DNA from: an uncultured Lachnospira sp.
Lineage (GTDB): Bacteria > Bacillota > Clostridia > Lachnospirales > Lachnospiraceae
Assembly (NCBI GenBank): GCA_910585095.1
Contig: CAJUBU010000007.1
Location: 77,904-141,903 of the forward strand
DNA length: 64,000 nucleotides
Direction: 5' to 3'
Every line of letters starts with the position of its first letter. Within the stretch, counting starts at the first letter, position 1. Positions 35,101 through 42,816 of this stretch are shown here, piece by piece. A model generated the notes under the pieces. It had not been told where the DNA came from and ran no database searches. It was given only the letters and a program-made list of their open reading frames with translations. The position numbers were made by a program, and so were the translations under genes.

Positions 35101-36085
35101 TGCTATCACCCTCTAAAATACTTTTGGCATTGGTTTCTGTTCCCGCAATATTTTCACGCATCCTTGTGTCTGCCTTAACATTTTGCAAATCATAATAATC
35201 CATAATTCCCATCTTACCCTCTCTTAAAGCATAGGCAAGCGCTTTTGGCACTTCAGCTTCCGCCTCAACAACATACGCTCTCATTTCCTGCTCTTTGGCA
35301 ACAGCCATCGCCCTTCGCTCCTCTGCCTTTGCCTGTGCAATATTCTTATCAGCTTCCGCCTGAAGACTTTGAAGCTGCGCTCCAATATTTCTGCCGATAT
35401 CAATATCTGCAATATCAATGGAAAGAATTTCAAAAGCTGTACCTGCATCCAATCCTTTTGTCAATATTAATTTTGAAATATCGTCTGGATTTTCCAACAC
35501 ACTTTTGTGAGAATCTGCTGAACCTACCGTAGTGACAATACCTTCACCAATTCGTGCAATAATTGTTGATTCACCTGCACCACCGACAAGTCTTTCTAGA
35601 TTTGTCCGAACAGTAACTCTAGCTTTTACCAAAAGTTCAATACCATCTTTTGCGACGGCTGAAATATTTGGTGTCTCAATTACTTTAGGATTAACGCTCA
35701 TCTTTACTGCCTCTAATACATTTCGACCAGCAAGGTCAATAGCTGCTGCCTTCTCAAAGGTCAAATCAATTCCTGCTCTTGCTGAAGCTATCAATGCGTC
35801 AACCACCCCATCTACATTGCCGCCTGCAAGATAATGAGCCTCCAACTGGTTAACGCTAAGCGAAAGTCCCGCTTTTGTTGCTTTTACCAGAGGAAGTACA
35901 ATACGCGATGGAACAACTCTTCTAAGTCTCATTCCAACTAAACTAAATATTTTAACTTTCACTCCAGCTGCTAAAGAAGATATCCATAATCCTACTGGTA
36001 CAAACGTAAAAAATAATACCACAATTACTGCTATCACTGCCACAATTACAATAGGCGCTGCCAAACTGCTGCTTTCAACTTTCAT
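35090..36085 (-). CDS. floA: Flotillin-like protein FloA
   Basis: A 331-residue membrane-microdomain scaffold. An N-terminal membrane segment (about 8-30, IVIVAVIAVIVVLFF) precedes the SPFH/flotillin core with VEAVKMSVNPKVI-type FloA sequence, and a C-terminal coiled coil rich in Ala and Glu (QAEADKNIAQAKAEER). FloA assembles with NfeD-family partners and influences sporulation and signalling in Bacillus. The start at 36085 fits GGTGGT; the ATG four codons earlier abuts AAAGGT with no spacing. The adjoining nfeD gene is upstream. Confidence 0.95.
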   Translation of the reverse strand: MKVESSSLAAPIVIVAVIAVIVVLFFTFVPVGLWISSLAAGVKVKIFSLVGMRLRRVVPSRIVLPLVKATKAGLSLSVNQLEAHYLAGGNVDGVVDALIASARAGIDLTFEKAAAIDLAGRNVLEAVKMSVNPKVIETPNISAVAKDGIELLVKARVTVRTNLERLVGGAGESTIIARIGEGIVTTVGSADSHKSVLENPDDISKLILTKGLDAGTAFEILSIDIADIDIGRNIGAQLQSLQAEADKNIAQAKAEERRAMAVAKEQEMRAYVVEAEAEVPKALAYALREGKMGIMDYYDLQNVKADTRMRENIAGTETNAKSILEGDSSEQ

Positions 36086-36145
36086 TATAACCACCATACC
36101 TTTCTTTGTTTCTAATTGAGAAGATAATCTTTTCAATTATTTTAT

Positions 36146-36634
36146 TTATATAGAATCCTTCTGCCTCACCACCAGCGAAGAATTGCTAACATTGTATATT
36201 TCGACTTGCGTTCCTTTACTTATAAATCGACTGTCTGATATAACGTCCAACTCCACATCGTCAACTTTGACTTTTCCTGATGGTCGTAAATCCGTTGTTG
36301 TTATTCCAGTCTTTCCTATAAGATATTGCAAATCTGCTCCACTTATGTATCCTTGTTCTTTATCCAGCTTATCTGTAAGCACAATAGGCGGCTTAATTTT
36401 TCCTGTTGCCAAGAATCGAAGCAATATAAAAATCATAATGACAAGCAAAACAAGCACAATTGCTGTTACAATAAGCGTTGTCTCAAATCCATCTGCTGTC
36501 AATAAAATTCCTGCTACAATACAACATATTCCAATAATTCCAGGTGCGCCAAAACCTGGCACAATCGTTTCTATTCCTATAAATACAAACCCTGCCACTA
36601 ATAGTATGATTCCTAAAAATAGAAATATATTCAT
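36146..36634 (-). CDS. NfeD-family membrane protein
   Basis: A 162-residue protein with three to four helices in the first 95 residues (FLFLGIILLVAGFVFIG, IIGICCIVAGILL, VTAIVLVLLVIMIFILL) and a C-terminal OB-fold (about 105-160, GKTGITTTDLRPSGKVKVD). It is the short NfeD form that pairs with flotillins. GAGGTGG precedes the ATG. It sits directly upstream of floA with a 60-bp gap. Confidence 0.93.
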   Translation of the reverse strand: MNIFLFLGIILLVAGFVFIGIETIVPGFGAPGIIGICCIVAGILLTADGFETTLIVTAIVLVLLVIMIFILLRFLATGKIKPPIVLTDKLDKEQGYISGADLQYLIGKTGITTTDLRPSGKVKVDDVELDVISDSRFISKGTQVEIYNVSNSSLVVRQKDSI

Positions 36635-36652
36635 ATTTTTACCACCTCTTTT

Positions 36653-37150
36653 CTAATCATCCATATCATATAAATCAATACGTTTCTCACTATGGTGTGT
36701 TTTATGAAACGTTTTATATAAAGACCTTATAATCAAAATATATACAACAATAATGGTTATGACACCCATTCCCCATATATAATTTTTGGGGATTTCTTCG
36801 TATGCTTCATAATTGTCTTCTGGATAATAAACATCCATGTTTGGAGAAACCTTATGTGCCACTCCGTTAGGTGTCCTAAACTCAAAGCCTCCATAAATAT
36901 CGTCTTCAATAACTGCTTTCGTATAATGATTGATAACATATACATAGTGAAATACATCTCTCATAAAAAATACAGCAAACACACTTGTAACAATCAGCAG
37001 CACAATAGGAAGCGTTGAATTTTTAACTTTTTCCCTAAATTCAATATTTTCATCATATCTTCCATTACCTACTCCACTTCCCTCAAAATCATAACCATTT
37101 CTATTTTCCCTATCTGAAATAAACAAATTATTTTTAGTTCCTGATTTCAT
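36653..37150 (-). CDS. Hypothetical two-helix membrane protein in flotillin operon
   Basis: 165 residues: a polar cytoplasmic N-terminus, helix at about 47-67 (LPIVLLIVTSVFAVFFM), an external Tyr/Asp-rich segment of about 55 residues, a helix at about 126-145, and an acidic/His tail. No recognised family. GGAGAGGAG precedes the ATG. It lies 18 bp upstream of nfeD, so it is probably part of the flotillin operon. Confidence 0.72.
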   Translation of the reverse strand: MKSGTKNNLFISDRENRNGYDFEGSGVGNGRYDENIEFREKVKNSTLPIVLLIVTSVFAVFFMRDVFHYVYVINHYTKAVIEDDIYGGFEFRTPNGVAHKVSPNMDVYYPEDNYEAYEEIPKNYIWGMGVITIIVVYILIIRSLYKTFHKTHHSEKRIDLYDMDD

Positions 37151-37325
37151 AAGTCTCCTCTCCTTTCATAAAAATTACTTTATTTTTTATAATCTTATTT
37201 TATACCATTCTTTTTTAATAGATATAGATACTTGATGAAATATACTTTTTCGCCTTTTAAATGTCAATTTTACAAGATGAAATAACATATCATTTTCACA
37301 ATTATTTTAAACACTTCAGATTCTC

Positions 37326-38153
37326 TTATTTTTTAGGAAGCTTTACACAAAAACTAGTCTTATTTTCTTTTGATTCAACCTCAATACTTCCATTTGCTTC
37401 TACAATAATATCTTTTACAATTCCTAATCCAAATCCATGACCTTCGCCTTTTTTACTAGTATACCCTTTTTTAAATATAAGAGATTGTTTGTCCTTTGAA
37501 ATCATTGGACCATTATTGTAAACAGTAAGATAAATAAAAGAAATATCCTCCCATAAGATGACATGAATATCTCTGCTTCCTATATTACCGCTTACTGCTG
37601 TTATCGCATTATCAATAAGATTTCCTATAATTTTACAAAAATCCCATTGCCTCATTTTTAAATTTTCTAAATTGGAATTAATTTCAATATATAAGGATGC
37701 ATTGGCTAATTTTGACGCTTCTATTTTAGCGGCCAACAGAGCATTTACCGCCGGTTTGCTGGTTTTCAATGCCTTGTTAATCGTTGCAATATCTGTATAC
37801 ACTGGCTTGAGATACCGTCTTGCCTCCTCATACTCTTCTAATTCCAATAAACCATAAACCACTTGCATCTCATTAAGGTACTCATGCCTTTGAGTACGCA
37901 ATCTTAAATTCAACTTTTCCAAATTATTCAGGATTTCATTAACCTCATTAAAATAAAATCGGTCTAATAAAACAATCGATAACAATATAATAATTTCACA
38001 CAAGGTAAGCAATCCCATAAAAATATAAAATGCAGGACTGGATACCCAAAATATCCCAGCTCCTGCACATATCCAAAACAAAATGGTCAAAAAAAACATC
38101 ACATAACATGCACCTTTTAACCGAACAAATATCTTTTTAATCCATTTACTCAT
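37326..38153 (-). CDS. Spo0B/CitA-type GHKL histidine kinase coupled to sigH
   Basis: A 275-residue sensor kinase. Two membrane helices lie at about 15-38 and 42-65. The Spo0B-type helix carries the phospho-acceptor His in LRTQRHEYLNEMQVV; the ATPase domain has IGNLIDNAITAV and GHGFGLGIVKD. There is no sizeable external sensor domain, as in peptide- or membrane-state-sensing kinases. Its ATG shares one base with the sigH stop (TAATG), so translation is coupled to the sporulation sigma factor. The LytTR regulator 2.5 kb downstream is the likely partner. Confidence 0.9.
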   Translation of the reverse strand: MSKWIKKIFVRLKGACYVMFFLTILFWICAGAGIFWVSSPAFYIFMGLLTLCEIIILLSIVLLDRFYFNEVNEILNNLEKLNLRLRTQRHEYLNEMQVVYGLLELEEYEEARRYLKPVYTDIATINKALKTSKPAVNALLAAKIEASKLANASLYIEINSNLENLKMRQWDFCKIIGNLIDNAITAVSGNIGSRDIHVILWEDISFIYLTVYNNGPMISKDKQSLIFKKGYTSKKGEGHGFGLGIVKDIIVEANGSIEVESKENKTSFCVKLPKK

Positions 38154-38764
38154 TATTTTCTACTTACAATAATTCCTTTATTTTTTATTCTCTGTATAGC
38201 ATTATCAACTGATTTTGGCGTTTTCCCTAATTTTTTTGCTATCTCTATATAATCAATTCCCTGCAAATACATTCCAAAAACAATCCGCTCATATCGGCTT
38301 AATACACTGTCTAGCTTCATTTTAAAGTTATCTGCACTTTCATTTTCTATATAAATGTCTTCTGGACTTTTTTCTCGCTGTGTTGTCATAATATCAACAT
38401 AGTGCATATCACTATATTCATCTTCTGAATATAATGGCGTATTAAATGATACATAAGAATTGAGCGGCGAATTTTTTTTCCTGTTTGATATGGTAACGGC
38501 TGTCATTATCTGCCTATTGACACACATACTAGCAAATGAACTAAATGTAACATCTCTTGTCTCATCAAAATCTTTCACCGCTTTAAAAAGACCTAACATG
38601 CCTTCCTGTATAAGGTCGTCGCTGTCACCGCCTGCAATATACATTGCTTTTGCCTTTTTTCGCACCAGATATTTATACCGTTCAACAAGCACTTCAAACG
38701 CTGCTTCATTGCCAACTCTATACATCTCAATTAATGTTTCATCATCACAATTATCAAATCTCAT
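38153..38764 (-). CDS. sigH: RNA polymerase sigma-H (stationary phase/sporulation)
   Basis: A sigma-70-family factor of 203 residues that directs early sporulation and competence-type genes. Region 2 contains GGDSDDLIQEGMLGLFKAV and FSSFASMCVNRQI, region 2.4/3 has NSPLNSYVSF, and region 4 has YIEIAKKLGKTPKSVDNAI, matching Spo0H throughout. Genomic position (cysS-mrnC-rlmB-sigH) is the classic one. The start at 38764 is the ATG after GGTGAGG; the longer frame would overlap rlmB. Confidence 0.96.
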   Translation of the reverse strand: MRFDNCDDETLIEMYRVGNEAAFEVLVERYKYLVRKKAKAMYIAGGDSDDLIQEGMLGLFKAVKDFDETRDVTFSSFASMCVNRQIMTAVTISNRKKNSPLNSYVSFNTPLYSEDEYSDMHYVDIMTTQREKSPEDIYIENESADNFKMKLDSVLSRYERIVFGMYLQGIDYIEIAKKLGKTPKSVDNAIQRIKNKGIIVSRK

Positions 38765-38774
38765 TGTCAACGCC

Positions 38775-39512
38775 TCACCATCTCTGCCTAACAATCTCAT
38801 AAGCCAACACACCTGCTGCAACAGACGCATTTAGGGAATCAATATTCCCCTTCATTGGAATGGAGGCAATAAAATCACACTTTTCTTTGACAAGCCTGCT
38901 TACCCCACTTCCTTCATTTCCAATAACCAGTGCAATAGGACCTTTTAAATCCAGATTATACATCACCGTTCCGTCCATATCTGCACATACAAACCATAAC
39001 CCTTGCTCTTTTAATTCATCAATTGTTTTTGATATATTTGTCACCTTCGCAACAGGCGTATAATTAATCGCTCCTGCCGACGTTTTGGCAACGGTTGATG
39101 TAAGCCCTACTGCACGCCTCTTTGGTATAATCACACCATGCGCTCCCGCCAAATTTGCTGTTCTTATAATCGCTCCCAAATTATGTGGGTCTTCAATCTC
39201 ATCAAGTATAAATAAAAAGGGCGGCTCGTTCTTTTCTTTTGCAGCAAAAAGAATATCCTCCACCTGCGCATATTCATAGGCAGCAGTATATGCAATTACA
39301 CCTTGATGACGCCCTGTCTTTGACATTTTATCAAGACGTTCTTTGTCAATATAATGAATAACTGTATCTGCTTTTTTAGCCTCTTTAATTATCGTCCTGA
39401 CAGGTGCGTCCTGACACTGTTCAAGAACAAATAGTTTATCCACTGTTTTTTTTGAACGAAATGCCTCCAACACTGCATTTCTTCCCTCTATTGTAAATTC
39501 TGTATATCGCAT
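38775..39512 (-). CDS. rlmB: 23S rRNA (guanosine-2'-O) methyltransferase
   Basis: A SPOUT-class enzyme of 245 residues that methylates the peptidyl-transferase-region guanosine (G2251 in E. coli). It has an N-terminal substrate-binding domain (FTIEGRNAVLEAF) and TrmH motifs: LDEIEDPHNLGAIIRTANLAG, IALVIGNEGSGVSRLV and IPMKGNIDSLNASVAAGV forming the knot. It ends 10 bp before the sigH start. Confidence 0.96.
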   Translation of the reverse strand: MRYTEFTIEGRNAVLEAFRSKKTVDKLFVLEQCQDAPVRTIIKEAKKADTVIHYIDKERLDKMSKTGRHQGVIAYTAAYEYAQVEDILFAAKEKNEPPFLFILDEIEDPHNLGAIIRTANLAGAHGVIIPKRRAVGLTSTVAKTSAGAINYTPVAKVTNISKTIDELKEQGLWFVCADMDGTVMYNLDLKGPIALVIGNEGSGVSRLVKEKCDFIASIPMKGNIDSLNASVAAGVLAYEIVRQRW

Positions 39513-39614
39513 ATATGCCTCACTTTCACAGCAAATATCTGCCTTATTGTATTTTTCTCTGCAAGCTTATTATACTGCAATCTTCTTTGTTGCTTGCTTT
39601 ATCTCAATGCTGCT

Positions 39615-40055
39615 TTACTCACTTGATAAATCTAAACTATCTACACCTATTTTAATTATTTCCATCATTCTATCAAACTCATTTTTTAGGTACAGCCAGC
39701 CTAAAAGTGTCTCAAATCCAGTAGCCTTTCTGTACTCTGCCACACTGGCATTCTTAGCACATGTATAAGACTTTGCATTACGTCCTCTTTTATATACTGC
39801 TGCTTCTTCTTTTGACAAGATTGGCTCTATGTGAGCTATCATAGCAGACTGGGTTACGGCTTTTAAAAGATGACTGGCATAATGATTTAGCTTATTAACT
39901 GGCATATTTCCCTTTGTCTCTAAAAGATACGTTTTTATTACCAAATCATATATACTATCACCAATGTAAGCCAACACCAAAGGAGATAACTGCGTGGGCG
40001 AATCCATATGAATTTTAAATATCTCTTCCAATGATTTCGTTAAATTCTTTTCCAT
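39615..40055 (-). CDS. mrnC: Mini-ribonuclease III
   Basis: A 146-residue RNase III catalytic domain without the dsRNA-binding domain. It matures 23S rRNA ends in Firmicutes. LVLAYIGDSIYDLVIKTYL carries the signature, and GFETLLGWLYL holds the second acidic cluster. It overlaps the cysS 3' end by 16 bp, typical of this operon. Confidence 0.96.
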   Translation of the reverse strand: MEKNLTKSLEEIFKIHMDSPTQLSPLVLAYIGDSIYDLVIKTYLLETKGNMPVNKLNHYASHLLKAVTQSAMIAHIEPILSKEEAAVYKRGRNAKSYTCAKNASVAEYRKATGFETLLGWLYLKNEFDRMMEIIKIGVDSLDLSSE

Positions 40056-41458
40056 CTTACGCCTTCTCTAGTATCTTCTAGTACAATATTTTTTGACAAT
40101 AATTCTTCTCTAATTTCATCTGCTCTTGCAAAATTCTTTTCTTTTCTTGCCTGCTGTCTTTGTAAAATCAATGCTTCAATATCACTGTCAAGGATTTCTT
40201 CCTTTTTCTCCACAATTAACCCTAATATATCAGTAAGTGTTATTATTCTTTTCAATAAACTTTCAATATATTCTTTTGTGTTATCACTGCTGCTGTTAGA
40301 ATTTGCATACTTTACCAATTCAAATACGGCTGAAATGGCATCGGCTGTATTAAAATCATCATCCATTGCCTGCTCAAATTTATCACGAAACATATTTGTT
40401 TCATCTAACTTTTGCTGTTCTTCTTTCGTTATAGCTGATTCTTTTGCACTTTGAAGCAAATGTTTTAAATTTGATACCGATGTAATCATTCTATCCAGTC
40501 CATTTTTTGCAGACTCCATCAATTCGCGGCTAAAATTAATAGGATTTCTGTAATGCGCCGATAACATAAAAAATCGTAATACTTGTAAATCATATTCTCG
40601 ACTTATATCACGCACTGTAAAAAAATTGCCTTCTGACTTTGACATTTTTTTATTATTAATATTTAAAAATGCGTTATGCATCCAATATTTTGCAAATGGT
40701 ACACCGTTTGCTGCCTCAGATTGGGCAATTTCATTTTCATGGTGCGGAAAAATAAGGTCTTCCCCGCCTGCATGAATATCAATCTCATCCGCTAAATATT
40801 TTTTAGACATCACCGAACATTCAATATGCCAGCCTGGTCTTCCATCACTCCAAGCAGAATGCCATGAAGGTTCTCCTTCTTTTTTTGGTTTCCACAATAC
40901 AAAATCAAGTGGGTCTTCCTTCTCATCTTCACCAGAAACTTTTAACTGGTGTGCCTCATCTCTATGCCCCGCCTCTAAATCATCAATATTTTTTCTTGAA
41001 AGTTTTCCATATCCTTCAAATTTTCTGGTTCTATAATATACTGTTCCATTTACATTATATGCGTATCCTTTATCAATAAGCGTATCAATCATGTCTATCA
41101 TGCCATCAATTTCCTTTGTCGCCAAAGGATGTGTTGTGGCAGGCTTGATATTCATACCCTGCATATCTTTTTTACATTCCTCAATATATCGAGTCGATAT
41201 CTCCTCAGCCGACACCCCTTCCTCAATTGCCTTTTTTATAATCTTGTCATCAACATCGGTAAAATTTGATACATAATTTACTTCATACCCTTTATATTCA
41301 AGGTATCTTCTAACCGTATCAAAACAAATCATTGGGCGGGCATTACCAATATGAATTAAATTATAGACGGTCGGTCCACACACATACATCTTTACTTTAT
41401 TATCTTCTAAAGGAATAAAATCTTCTTTTTTTCTGGTAAGTGTATTATAAATTTTCAT
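40040..41458 (-). CDS. cysS: Cysteinyl-tRNA synthetase
   Basis: A class I synthetase of 472 residues. The HIGH motif is LIHIGNARPM near residue 36, the zinc-site Cys is in MYVCGPTVYN with WHIECSVMS and FPHHENEIAQSEA, and the KMSKS loop is KKMSKSEGNFF. The start at 41458 follows GAGG with six bases of spacing; two upstream ATG codons lie in that site. No T-box leader was recognised in the 197-bp upstream gap. Confidence 0.97.
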   Translation of the reverse strand: MKIYNTLTRKKEDFIPLEDNKVKMYVCGPTVYNLIHIGNARPMICFDTVRRYLEYKGYEVNYVSNFTDVDDKIIKKAIEEGVSAEEISTRYIEECKKDMQGMNIKPATTHPLATKEIDGMIDMIDTLIDKGYAYNVNGTVYYRTRKFEGYGKLSRKNIDDLEAGHRDEAHQLKVSGEDEKEDPLDFVLWKPKKEGEPSWHSAWSDGRPGWHIECSVMSKKYLADEIDIHAGGEDLIFPHHENEIAQSEAANGVPFAKYWMHNAFLNINNKKMSKSEGNFFTVRDISREYDLQVLRFFMLSAHYRNPINFSRELMESAKNGLDRMITSVSNLKHLLQSAKESAITKEEQQKLDETNMFRDKFEQAMDDDFNTADAISAVFELVKYANSNSSSDNTKEYIESLLKRIITLTDILGLIVEKKEEILDSDIEALILQRQQARKEKNFARADEIREELLSKNIVLEDTREGVRWKRI

Positions 41459-41510
41459 ATCCATCCTCATTTCTGTTATTTTTCTTTATAAATTTTTATA
41501 TTGATTCTAA

Positions 41511-41573
41511 GTTAAACAAATATTCGCAATCCCCTATACTGCTTGCTTAAACCACCTAGCTACTATTGTAGCT
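41511..41573 (+). repeat. Two-hairpin dispersed repeat, copy B
   Basis: Hairpin 1 (41515-41535) is degenerate, while hairpin 2 (41558-41573) is perfect: AGCTAC pairs with GTAGCT around TATT. The linker reads ACTGCTTGCTTAAACC, as in copy A. It lies in the cysS-ispF gap (41459-41655). Confidence 0.7.
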
Positions 41574-41655
41574 TTTAGCAAGTCCCCACTCCCACTTATA
41601 CCTTTGTAGCATTAAAATAGGATACTTCCTTGATGAAATCAAAATATTTTTTACT

Positions 41656-42210
41656 TTAGCTTAAACTTTCTTTATCACAGCTCTTTTTATTACAGCCATT
41701 GCAGCAACTTGAAGCAGGTTCTTTATAAATATAATCAAGAACAGAAGAAATAGAACAGATTGCCTGTGATGATATACCTTCTCCATTTCCTGTAAAACCA
41801 AGCCCTTCCTCTGTGGTTGCCTTTATATTAATTTGACTTAATTCAATGCCAAGCGTCTTGGATATATTTTCTCTCATCATTTTAATATAAGGTGCCATCT
41901 TTGGCTTTTGTGCAACAATCGTAGCATCGATATTTTCAATAAAATAATTATGTTCTTCCAACAATTTTGCAACTTCACTTAAAAGTTTCACGCTTGAAAT
42001 CCCTTTGTAAGCCTCATCGGTATCTGGAAAATGCTGACCTATATCGCCTAGTGAGGCCGCGCCAAGCAATGCATCCATAATAGCGTGTATCAATACATCT
42101 GCATCGGAGTGTCCCAATAATCCTTTTTCATAAGGAATCTCAACACCTCCAAGTATCAGTTTCCTATCTTCAACCAATCGATGAACATCATATCCAAGAC
42201 CAACTCTCAT
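41656..42210 (-). CDS. ispF: MECDP synthase (isoprenoid pathway)
   Basis: 2-C-methyl-D-erythritol 2,4-cyclodiphosphate synthase of the non-mevalonate pathway. GYDVHRLVEDRKLILGG and GHSDADVLIHAIMDALLGAA carry the zinc ligands; IGQHFPDTD and KATTEEGLGFTGNGEGI complete the signature. At 184 residues it exceeds the usual 155-160 because of a Cys-rich C-terminal tail (SCCNGCNKKSCDKES) that could bind metal. A tRNA gene pair lies just upstream. Confidence 0.96.
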   Translation of the reverse strand: MRVGLGYDVHRLVEDRKLILGGVEIPYEKGLLGHSDADVLIHAIMDALLGAASLGDIGQHFPDTDEAYKGISSVKLLSEVAKLLEEHNYFIENIDATIVAQKPKMAPYIKMMRENISKTLGIELSQINIKATTEEGLGFTGNGEGISSQAICSISSVLDYIYKEPASSCCNGCNKKSCDKESLS

Positions 42211-42241
42211 ATAATCCCTCCATTTTTATATTTAACTATGC

Positions 42242-42273
42242 AAAAAAGGAATCTGTCACCAGATTCCTTTTTT
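42242..42273 (-). terminator. Intrinsic terminator after tRNA pair
   Basis: AAAAAAGGAATCTG pairs with CAGATTCCTTTTTT around a 4-base loop. It starts a few bases after the tRNA-Met 3' end and ends the Val-Met tRNA transcript before ispF. Confidence 0.93.
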
Positions 42274-42277
42274 ATAG

Positions 42278-42351
42278 TAGCGAGAGAGGGACTTGAACCC
42301 ACGACAACACGGGTATGAACCGTGTGCTCTAGCCAGCTGAGCTATCTCGCC
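42278..42351 (-). tRNA. tRNA-Met (CAT), elongator type
   Basis: A 74-nt cloverleaf: acceptor GGCGAGA/TCTCGCT (one G-T), anticodon loop TTCATAC on a CACGG/CCGTG stem, T-loop GGGTTCAAGTCCC. The paired first base and D-arm match elongator Met; tRNA-Ile2 with a modified CAT cannot be excluded by eye. Confidence 0.93.
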
Positions 42352-42406
42352 ATATTATAACGAATGTCATGCTTTAAGCCATTCTTATATAAAATAAATG
42401 TATGTA

Positions 42407-42479
42407 TGGGACCAATAGGGCTCGAACCTATGACCCTCTGCTTGTAAGGCAGATGCTCTCCCAGCTGAGCTATGATCCC
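42407..42479 (-). tRNA. tRNA-Val (TAC)
   Basis: A 73-nt cloverleaf: acceptor GGGATCA/TGGTCCC, anticodon loop CTTACAA with anticodon TAC, T-arm ATAGGTTCGAGCCCTAT. It lies 55 bp upstream of tRNA-Met on the same strand. Confidence 0.96.
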
Positions 42480-42587
42480 ATATTCCACTTACCTTAGGAT
42501 AAATCCTTTGTTTCTTGCAATATACTTGCTACTGCAAATCACTTTGCTATTATAAAACTGGATTCCATACTTTGTCAAGTCTTTTTT

Positions 42588-42640
42588 ACAAAAAATTATC
42601 TGTTTTGGAAAAAATTAGAGTTTCTGCCAAAACAGATAAT
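42588..42640 (-). terminator. Terminator after 40-residue peptide gene
   Basis: ATTATCTGTTTTGG (42640 down to 42627) pairs with CCAAAACAGATAAT (42608 down to 42595), then TTTTTT. It stands 14 bp after the peptide stop codon. Confidence 0.9.
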
Positions 42641-42653
42641 TAATTATACCTAA

Positions 42654-42776
42654 TTAATTTGTTCCTACATTTTGAACATCATCAAAATCTACTGTATCCA
42701 CGCTGTTTGTCATAATATCTGCATCAGCATTAAATTTAACCATTTCTAACTGTGGTTCTTCATACATTCTTTTCAT
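42654..42776 (-). CDS. 40-residue acidic peptide of unknown function
   Basis: A short gene with a strong ribosome site (AAGGAGGAAA, eight bases before ATG) and its own terminator. The peptide starts MKRMYEEPQLEMVKF, continues NADADIMTNSVDT and ends FDDVQNVGTN. The basic start followed by EEPQLEMVKF and an acidic DIMTNS segment is a recurring layout among tiny Clostridia proteins, but I know no function. No Cys, no signal peptide, no modifying enzyme nearby. It lies 40 bp downstream of the secreted-protein gene in the same direction, so the two are likely one operon. Confidence 0.8.
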   Translation of the reverse strand: MKRMYEEPQLEMVKFNADADIMTNSVDTVDFDDVQNVGTN

Positions 42777-42816
42777 GTTATTTCCTCCTTGCATAAAAAT
42801 ATACCCATATAATTAT

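Noticed and set aside
41459..41655. T-box leader upstream of cysS
   Set aside because: No GGTGG-type T-box sequence or specifier stem seen; the gap is taken up by a degenerate dispersed repeat.
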